Source: Gammaproteobacteria bacterium
GTDB lineage: Bacteria > Pseudomonadota > Gammaproteobacteria > Pseudomonadales > Halomonadaceae
Assembly (NCBI GenBank): GCA_023485185.1
Contig: JAMCZP010000186.1
Span: 1-5,858 of the forward strand
Reading direction: 5' to 3'
Length of the DNA: 5,858 nt
Program-made: the position numbers and the translations under genes
Notes under the pieces: generated by a model
Seen by the model: the letters and a program-made list of their open reading frames with translations, nothing else
Database searches by the model: none
What the model was told of the DNA's origin: nothing
Part shown: positions 1 through 5,858 of the stretch, in pieces
Layout of the letters: every line of letters starts with the position of its first letter
How positions within the stretch are numbered: position 1 is the first letter of the stretch

Positions 1-112
1 AAGTGGTTACCGCTGACAGCCTACAGTTCGTTCGACAAGCTCTGTGAAGCGGTCAAAAACGTATGTGATAATTACGGAAAAAGTAACTCGATAACTTTTG
101 CATAACCACTTA
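1..112. repeat. 112-bp MITE-like unit, left copy
   Basis: This sequence is the exact reverse complement of 5734-5845, with all 112 positions matching by eye. The unit has its own short terminal inverted repeats: AAGTGGTTA at 1-9 and TAACCACTT at 103-111. It is AT-rich, has no transposase, and contains an internal quasi-palindrome around ACAGTTCGTTCGACAAGC (24-41). Short size, terminal repeats and multiple copies suggest a miniature inverted-repeat element, or one end of a transposon with long terminal repeats. The copy begins at the first base of the window, so its outer flank and any target duplication cannot be seen. It is not an attC site: GTT lies at the left and AAC at the right, the reverse of attC polarity. 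Confidence 0.85.
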
Positions 113-162
113 ATGGCAGCCACCAATGCTGTCAGCGAGCCGACTAATAAGCGCTTCTTCAC
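7..162 (-). CDS. Possible small membrane or secreted peptide, 51 aa, GTG start
   Basis: This leftward frame starts with GTG at 162-160, seven bases after AGGGG, and ends with TAA at 9-7. The predicted peptide begins VKKRLLVGSLTALVAAIKWL, a positively charged start followed by a hydrophobic run resembling a signal peptide or a single membrane segment. From about residue 18 the frame runs into the 112-bp repeat, which supplies the remaining residues, rich in V, T, F and R. It may be the start of an older gene cut by insertion of the repeat, now with a repeat-derived tail. It overlaps another candidate frame at 110-229, and at most one of the two is likely to be used. I recognise no family. Confidence 0.22.
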   Translation of the reverse strand: MKKRLLVGSLTALVAAIKWLCKSYRVTFSVIITYVFDRFTELVERTVGCQR

Positions 163-229
163 GTATCTTCCCCTTTAAAAAACGTAGTAATACCTGGATG
201 AACTCAGCCAATAGTGGGTGAGTTTGCGT
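110..229 (-). pseudogene. Possible 39-aa ORF with ACG in place of the start codon
   Basis: A leftward frame follows a strong ribosome binding site, AGGAG at 239-235, with five bases of spacing to ACG at 229-227, where an ATG would be ideal. The frame runs to TAA at 112-110, so the repeat boundary provides its stop codon. The translation (QTHPLLAEFIQVLLRFLKG..., ending ADSIGGCH) reads as an amphipathic helix-forming peptide. Upstream in the same direction is a plausible promoter at about 250-279. It could be a small gene inactivated by an ATG-to-ACG change, a gene using a rare near-cognate start, or a chance frame. The only other start option is TTG at 211-209, which is poorly placed for the SD. 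No family is recognised. Confidence 0.2.
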
Positions 230-442
230 TACTTCTCCTGCTAATATAAATATGTTATATCATAACTTATTGTGTGTTTGTAAGGTACATTTGCAATGTG
301 CTTCTGCAAGAGAAAGCTCGCCTTAACCTTGAAAGACCGATTTTTCCTGCCTGTCGAAAGCTTGATTTAGCGCAATCTTGCCCGCGATCAGCTATGCCTT
401 AATGGTGATGTGCCATGACTCCCCTCACTGAGGACGTGCCCC
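113..442. other. AT-rich region between left repeat and dehydrogenase gene
   Basis: About 330 bp without a convincing gene apart from the two tiny leftward frames noted separately. The stretch 240-280 is extremely AT-rich. Rightward, no good promoter for the dehydrogenase stands out: TTGCCC (377-382) with TAATGG 16 bases later is weak, and no sigma-54 motif was found. No tRNA, attC site or long inverted repeat was seen here. Confidence 0.6.
250..279 (-). promoter_or_regulatory. Candidate leftward promoter before the small ORFs
   Basis: Reading the minus strand, TTACAA and TATAAC are separated by 18 bases and followed by very AT-rich DNA and then the AGGAG motif at 239-235. The -10 fits well (5 of 6) and the -35 moderately. 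In DNA this AT-rich such matches arise by chance. Confidence 0.3.
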
Positions 443-1522
443 ATGCCTACCATGATGAAAGCAGCGATTTTCGTTGAACCGGGCCGCATCGAAATCGACG
501 ACAAACCTATCCCTGAGATTGGCCCTAACGATGCGCTCATGCGTATCACGACCACCACCATCTGCGGCACTGATGTTCACATCTTAAAAGGCGAATACCC
601 GGTAGAGCGCGGTTTAACCATCGGCCATGAGCCCGTGGGTGTGATTGAAAAACTCGGTGCCAACGTGAAAGGCTACCAAGAAGGGCAGCGGGTGATTGCC
701 GGAGCGATTTGCCCCAGCTTTACCTCCTACGCCTGCCAGGATGGCTGCTGCTCCCAAGATGGTGGCCACCACGGCCACGGCTATAAGCCGATGGGTGGCT
801 GGCGCTTTGGGAACACCATCGATGGTGCCCAGGCGGAGTACCTGCTGGTGCCCGATGCCCAAGCGAATCTTTCGCCCGTACCCGATGGCCTAACCGACGA
901 ACAGGTACTGATGTGCCCAGACATTATGTCGACGGGATTTGCCGGTGCGGAATCCGCAGGCATTAAAATAGGCGATACGGTGGTGGTGTTTGCCCAAGGG
1001 CCGATTGGCCTGTGCGCCACCGCCGGCGCACGGCTGCGTGGGGCGGGCATGATTATCGCGGTAGACGGTGTCGATGAACGCCTGCACATGGCCAAGCAGA
1101 TGGGCGCGGATGTAATGCTGGATTTTCGCAAGGTTGATGTGGTCGAGGAAATCCTCAAGCTTACTGGTGGGCGTGGTGTCGATTGCGCCATTGAAGCGCT
1201 CGGCCTACAGCAGACCTTTGAGTCCGCTTTGCGGGTACTAAAACCCGGCGGAACGCTATCTAGCCTTGGTGTTTACTCCCAAGACCTAACGATTCCGCTG
1301 GGTGCTTTCTGTGCGGGCCTGGGTGACCACAAGATCATTACCTCGCTGTGCCCTGGCGGCAAAGAGCGCATGCGCAGGCTGATGAGCATCATTGCCGCCG
1401 GTCGGTTGGATCTTGGCCCTATGGTTACCCACCGCTACGCGCTGGAGGATATCGTCGAGGCCTACGACCTCTTCTCCCACCAGCGCGATGGCGTGTTAAA
1501 AGTGGCGCTTAGCGCTGGCTAA
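443..1522 (+). CDS. Zinc-dependent medium-chain alcohol dehydrogenase, secondary-alcohol type
   Basis: It probably oxidises an alcohol, or reduces a ketone or aldehyde, with a nicotinamide cofactor in the cytosol. The 359-aa length is normal for medium-chain dehydrogenases. Catalytic zinc ligands fit C41 (in ICGTD), H62-E63 (in IGHEP) and D160 (in CPDIMSTGF). The segments GGWRFGNTIDG, MSTGFAGAE and CPGGKERMRRL resemble the Thermoanaerobacter brockii and Clostridium secondary alcohol dehydrogenases. The Rossmann turn reads AQGPIG (184-189), and the strand after it ends in D208, where NADP-dependent relatives carry Gly-Ser-Arg; this suggests NAD preference. A Cys/His-rich stretch at 90-112 (C90, C98, C102, C103, H109, H110, H112) replaces the classical four-Cys structural-zinc pattern. 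The start is supported by AGGA at 431-434, eight bases upstream; ATGs at 452 and 455 are less well placed. It converges with thiC across 17 bp. Substrate unknown. Confidence 0.9.
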   Translation: MPTMMKAAIFVEPGRIEIDDKPIPEIGPNDALMRITTTTICGTDVHILKGEYPVERGLTIGHEPVGVIEKLGANVKGYQEGQRVIAGAICPSFTSYACQDGCCSQDGGHHGHGYKPMGGWRFGNTIDGAQAEYLLVPDAQANLSPVPDGLTDEQVLMCPDIMSTGFAGAESAGIKIGDTVVVFAQGPIGLCATAGARLRGAGMIIAVDGVDERLHMAKQMGADVMLDFRKVDVVEEILKLTGGRGVDCAIEALGLQQTFESALRVLKPGGTLSSLGVYSQDLTIPLGAFCAGLGDHKIITSLCPGGKERMRRLMSIIAAGRLDLGPMVTHRYALEDIVEAYDLFSHQRDGVLKVALSAG

Positions 1523-1529
1523 ACGCCAC
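1498..1529 (-). terminator. Intrinsic terminator of tenA-thiC, inside the dehydrogenase 3' end
   Basis: On the minus strand, arms GTGGCGTTTAG (1529-1519) and CTAAGCGCCAC (1512-1502) enclose the 6-nt loop CCAGCG and are followed at once by TTTT (1501-1498). In RNA all 11 positions pair, one as G-U. On the plus strand the same position is a C-A mismatch and no T-run follows, so the structure terminates thiC transcription rather than the dehydrogenase. It overlaps the last codons and the stop of the dehydrogenase gene and lies 11 bp after the thiC stop. Confidence 0.75.
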
Positions 1530-1539
1530 CGGTAGCGGG

Positions 1540-4150
<2,611 letters not shown>

Positions 4151-4154
4151 GGTG

Positions 4155-4178
4155 CCTCCGGTGGTAATGATCCGGAGG
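4155..4178 (-). promoter_or_regulatory. Hairpin sequestering the tenA ribosome binding site
   Basis: On the minus strand CCTCCGG (4178-4172) can pair perfectly with CCGGAGG (4161-4155) across a 10-nt loop. The second arm contains the tenA Shine-Dalgarno, four bases before the ATG. This is the usual form of translational control by TPP riboswitches in proteobacteria. How the distant aptamer would communicate with the hairpin, more than 120 nt away, is not evident. Confidence 0.55.
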
Positions 4179-4274
4179 GCAGGCGAGAAAGATCGAGGAA
4201 ATGGCGCGGAAGGTGGCGTGCGATCTTGAAAGAGTGCTAGCCAAGGCCATCGCTTGATCCCTACGCCGGTACCC

Positions 4275-4312
4275 GCGCTGCGAACTTATGGAACTTGTAT
4301 AAGTAGCAGCGC
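4275..4312 (-). promoter_or_regulatory. Candidate riboswitch expression-platform hairpin
   Basis: In the RNA, GCGCUGC-U-ACUUAU (4312-4299) can pair with AUAAGU-UC-GCAGCGC (4289-4275): seven plus six base pairs around a small internal bulge and a 9-nt loop. The 5' arm overlaps the 3' edge of the aptamer, including the bases expected to close helix P1. The hairpin and the ligand-bound aptamer should therefore exclude each other. No U-run follows, so it is not by itself an intrinsic terminator. It may be the TPP-free state that sets the downstream fold or exposes the mRNA differently to Rho. Confidence 0.45.
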
Positions 4313-4404
4313 ATTAGCCGGATCAGGTTCAGCGGGACCAGCGCTCGGCATCCTTAAAGGAAAGACCCTGCGCCATCTCAGCCGGATTCACCGGCACCCC
4401 GTCA
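4309..4404 (-). ncRNA. TPP riboswitch (THI element) aptamer
   Basis: The minus strand carries the conserved THI blocks in order: GGGGTGCC (4400-4393), GGCTGAGA (4383-4376), a variable P3 arm with a small TCCTT/AAGGA hairpin, GAACCTGATC (4330-4321) and GGCTAATGC (4319-4311). P1 can be closed by CAGC (about 4408-4405) and GCTG (about 4310-4307). These are the bases that recognise the pyrimidine and pyrophosphate ends of thiamine pyrophosphate. It lies about 160 bases before tenA and should lower tenA-thiC expression when TPP is plentiful. Confidence 0.95.
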
Positions 4405-4420
4405 AGCTGTTCGTTGGTGG

Positions 4421-4449
4421 AGTTTAGGAGGCGGGTGGGGGAGATGCAA
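4421..4449 (-). promoter_or_regulatory. Candidate promoter of the riboswitch-tenA-thiC unit
   Basis: On the minus strand TTGCAT (4449-4444) and TAAACT (4426-4421) are spaced by 17 bases and would start RNA at about 4414, just before the aptamer's closing helix. Position and spacing fit well; the hexamers are only fair matches. The rest of the 86-bp gap to the integrase stop holds no intrinsic terminator for intI, so read-through from the integrase gene is possible. Confidence 0.42.
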
Positions 4450-4490
4450 GGGGCTGTGTTGATCGCTTGATAGCTCTGCTTAGTACTTCA

Positions 4491-5435
4491 CTAACCTAAT
4501 GGGCTTCTAACACCCGCAAAGCCATTACCCAGCACATGGGTGTATATTTGAGTGGTTTCAATGCTTTTATGACCCAGCAGCTCTTGAACCGTGCGAATAT
4601 CGGTGCCTTGGCGAAGCAGCTGCGTTGCGAAACTATGGCGTAAGGAATGGCATGATCCTGGGCGCGTTAAAGACGCGGCACGCATGGCTTGTTTCACCGC
4701 TTTTTGGACGGCAGAGGTATGAATATGGTGGAGCACTACCCGGTTCTCGGTATCAAAACAGGGCTTTGATGAAGGAAAAAGCCACTGCCATGCAGGCGAT
4801 GTTCCGGCATTTGGGTACTTTCGGTCTAGTGCATGGGGTAGTGATACAGGTATCGCGCCGCTTTCAATGCGTTTGGCTAACTGCTGTTCTGCCCTGTAAA
4901 CGTGGGATTGCAATGAAACCATACAAGACGGTGGTAAGAGAGTAGTGCGGTCTTTATTGCCTTTGCCAGCACGGACGGTGATCACTTGTCGTGAAAAGTC
5001 GAGGTCTTTGACACGCAGACGGCAGGCTTCAGAAACACGTAAGCCGGAGCCATACATAAGAGAAGCAATGAGATGCATGGAGCCTGCAAGATGCTCGAAA
5101 ACACGCATCACCTTTTGGTGGGAGAGTACGACCGGTAAACGCTGAGGGCGTTTAGCTCGGCTGAAAGTGCCGATCTCACCAAGAGGTTGGTCTAATACGT
5201 GGCGATACAGGAATACAATGGCATTAAGTGCCTGGTTTTGTGTGGCCGCTGCAACGTGCCTTTCAACTGCAAGGTGCTCCAGGAATTGCTTTACCTCTTC
5301 ACCCGCCATTGTGGCTGGATGGCGTATTCCATGAAAACGAATGAAAAATCGAATCCAATAGCAATATGTCTTCTCAGTACGAAGGCTATAGCGTTTCACT
5401 CGTAAGGTAGCCCGGACCCTATCCATTAGCTTCAT
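4491..5435 (-). CDS. intI: Integron integrase IntI (tyrosine recombinase)
   Basis: IntI recombines gene cassettes between attI and folded single-stranded attC sites. The 314-aa protein looks complete. It has an N-terminal SAM-like DNA-binding domain (about 1-90, with RYSLRTEKTYCYWIRFFIRF) and a catalytic domain with R133 (in GLRVSEACRL), K158 (in AGKGNKDR), H263-R266 (in CHSLRH), H289 (in LLGHK) and the nucleophile Y298 (in TTQIYTH). The insertion at about 195-225 (ALDRKYPNAGTSPAWQW) is the extra motif that separates IntI from XerC/D, and the ending GVRSPLG is typical. It is somewhat shorter than IntI1 (337 aa). AAGGGA precedes the ATG by a few bases. GC content is visibly lower than in thiC. 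It reads away from the expected attI, the normal integron polarity. I cannot assign it to a numbered mobile class. Confidence 0.96.
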   Translation of the reverse strand: MKLMDRVRATLRVKRYSLRTEKTYCYWIRFFIRFHGIRHPATMAGEEVKQFLEHLAVERHVAAATQNQALNAIVFLYRHVLDQPLGEIGTFSRAKRPQRLPVVLSHQKVMRVFEHLAGSMHLIASLMYGSGLRVSEACRLRVKDLDFSRQVITVRAGKGNKDRTTLLPPSCMVSLQSHVYRAEQQLAKRIESGAIPVSLPHALDRKYPNAGTSPAWQWLFPSSKPCFDTENRVVLHHIHTSAVQKAVKQAMRAASLTRPGSCHSLRHSFATQLLRQGTDIRTVQELLGHKSIETTQIYTHVLGNGFAGVRSPLG

Positions 5436-5460
5436 GGGGTATCCCTTTGTATTAATTTTT

Positions 5461-5480
5461 ATGTGTACTTATATACAGTA
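5461..5480 (-). promoter_or_regulatory. LexA-like box overlapping the intI promoter
   Basis: The minus strand reads TACTGTATATAAGTACACAT, matching the gammaproteobacterial LexA consensus at about 15 of 20 positions. The left half is perfect (CTGTATATA) and the right half is CAC where CAG is ideal. It covers the -10 and the probable transcription start, where LexA would block RNA polymerase. SOS control of integrase genes through such a box is established for class 1 and Vibrio integrons. Binding here is inferred. Confidence 0.65.
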
Positions 5481-5496
5481 TTATTGAGAATGGCAA
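5468..5496 (-). promoter_or_regulatory. Integrase promoter PintI
   Basis: On the minus strand TTGCCA (5496-5491) and TATAAG (5473-5468) each match the sigma-70 consensus at five of six positions, with the optimal 17-base spacing. The start would be near 5461, giving a leader of about 25 nt before the intI ATG at 5435. This is the best-formed promoter in the window. Confidence 0.7.
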
Positions 5497-5509
5497 ATCG
5501 TGCCAGCAC

Positions 5510-5539
5510 GCGAATTTTGGATAGGCAGCCAAAATTTGC
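5510..5539. repeat. Inverted repeat, 11-bp arms, 8-nt loop
   Basis: GCGAATTTTGG (5510-5520) and CCAAAATTTGC (5529-5539) are complementary at 10 of 11 positions; the exception is a G-T pair. It lies about 14 bp upstream of the intI -35 and could be a protein-binding or structural element. No T-run on either side makes it a convincing terminator. Confidence 0.7.
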
Positions 5540-5586
5540 TTTGCTAGTAATAGAATCAATGAGGTAGATTTGATCAGAGCGGCTAG

Positions 5587-5626
5587 ATAACCTCAATGAA
5601 CGTGCTGGCGCGTTCATTGAGGTTAT
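5587..5626. repeat. Perfect 16-bp inverted repeat, 8-nt loop
   Basis: ATAACCTCAATGAACG (5587-5602) and CGTTCATTGAGGTTAT (5611-5626) are perfectly complementary around TGCTGGCG. It has no following T-run. It lacks the unpaired bases and R/L box layout of an attC site. A degenerate single-arm copy, TCAATGAGGTAGAT, occurs at about 5567-5580. It lies between the intI promoter and the candidate attI core. Confidence 0.85.
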
Positions 5627-5655
5627 ACAGCAGACTATATAATCACTGTTAGGGC
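5622..5655 (+). other. Candidate attI recombination site
   Basis: In the cassette direction GTTATACAGCAG (5622-5633) is followed 14 bases later by GTTAGGGC (5648-5655). This recalls attI1, where GTTACGCAGCAG precedes the core GTTAGGC by a similar distance. Crossover would fall between G5648 and T5649. The core departs from GTTRRRY at its last base (G rather than C or T), and attI sequences differ greatly between integrons. This is a position-based proposal only. Confidence 0.35.
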
Positions 5656-5733
5656 TCAAGCCTGGAAAAATCTCGGATTATGGAATAAAGGATGAAGAAC
5701 TGGATTAAAAACAAGTTCTATAGATTGAATAGC

Positions 5734-5845
5734 TAAGTGGTTATGCAAAAGTTATCGAGTTACTTTTTCCGTAATTATCACATACGTTTTTGACCGCTTC
5801 ACAGAGCTTGTCGAACGAACTGTAGGCTGTCAGCGGTAACCACTT
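5734..5845. repeat. 112-bp MITE-like unit, right copy (inverted)
   Basis: This is a perfect inverted copy of 1-112, beginning TAAGTGGTTATGC and ending GCGGTAACCACTT. Perfect identity over 112 bp of non-coding-looking DNA points to recent duplication or transposition, or to gene conversion between copies. No target-site duplication is seen: the base runs just outside (tagct on the left, gtatt on the right) do not match. It lies about 80 bp beyond the candidate attI core, which is where the first cassette of an integron would be expected. Confidence 0.85.
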
Positions 5846-5858
5846 GTATTTGATTTCA

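Larger units (their letters stand above)
5436..5733. other. AT-rich, hairpin-rich region upstream of intI (expected attI zone)
   Basis: About 300 bp without a credible gene. It holds the intI promoter and LexA-like box, two hairpins with 8-nt loops (5510-5539, 5587-5626), a short palindrome CGTGC-CA-GCACG (5499-5510), and a candidate attI core. No attC-type site (left RYYYAAC with right GTTRRRY in a long imperfect palindrome) was found before the right repeat, so no cassette is visible. Confidence 0.6.

Noticed and set aside
1..112. The 112-bp repeat as an attC site or cassette-associated recombination site
   Set aside because: attC runs from RYYYAAC at the left to GTTRRRY at the right with extended near-palindromy. 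Here GTT is at the left and AAC at the right, and complementarity stops after 9-10 bases.
4249..4471. Direct repeat ATCGCTTGAT at 4249-4258 and 4462-4471 bracketing the riboswitch
   Set aside because: Several exact 10-mers are expected by chance in a window this size, and nothing else marks these as insertion boundaries.
4479..4495. Small inverted repeat TTAGT-acttc-ACTAA after intI as a terminator
   Set aside because: Only five base pairs, AT-rich and without a following T-run.
5451..5489. A rightward cassette promoter (TATTAT at 5479 or TTGAGA at 5484)
   Set aside because: No adequate partner hexamer at 16-18 bases in this very AT-rich stretch; any match is likely chance.
5459..5659. A 66-codon leftward open frame upstream of intI
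   Set aside because: It needs a TTG start without a Shine-Dalgarno and runs through both hairpins, the LexA-like box and the intI promoter; the composition is not protein-like.

Overview
The window looks like chromosomal DNA of a gammaproteobacterium. Halomonadaceae/Oceanospirillales is my best guess, from the GC-rich coding style and the character of the ThiC, TenA and alcohol dehydrogenase proteins; this is inference and no marker gene proves it. The central metabolic genes (about 440-4400) are GC-rich. The two ends (about 1-430 and 5440-5858) are clearly AT-richer.

Layout: a 112-bp sequence at 1-112 recurs as an exact inverted copy at 5734-5845. Next comes about 330 bp of AT-rich DNA holding only possible tiny leftward ORFs. 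A rightward zinc-dependent medium-chain alcohol dehydrogenase (443-1522) follows and converges on thiC. Reading leftward, the thiamine unit is: promoter candidate (4421-4449), TPP riboswitch (4309-4404), a structured leader ending in a hairpin that covers the tenA ribosome binding site, tenA (4150-3482), thiC (3456-1540), and an intrinsic terminator lying inside the 3' end of the dehydrogenase gene. Further right is a complete leftward integron integrase gene (5435-4491) with a well-formed promoter overlapped by a LexA-like box. Upstream of it is a hairpin-rich AT-rich stretch where attI would be expected, and then the second 112-bp repeat.

Function: TenA and ThiC both supply the pyrimidine (HMP) half of thiamine, by salvage and de novo synthesis respectively, and the TPP riboswitch gives them shared feedback control. 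The integrase is an IntI-type tyrosine recombinase, probably under SOS control. No attC site or cassette is visible within the window. The notable feature is the architecture: identical inverted 112-bp MITE-like units, each with 9-bp terminal repeats, bracket integrase plus vitamin genes. That could be a non-autonomous composite or an invertible segment, or simply a repeat at which an assembly contig ended. No transposase is present to decide between these.
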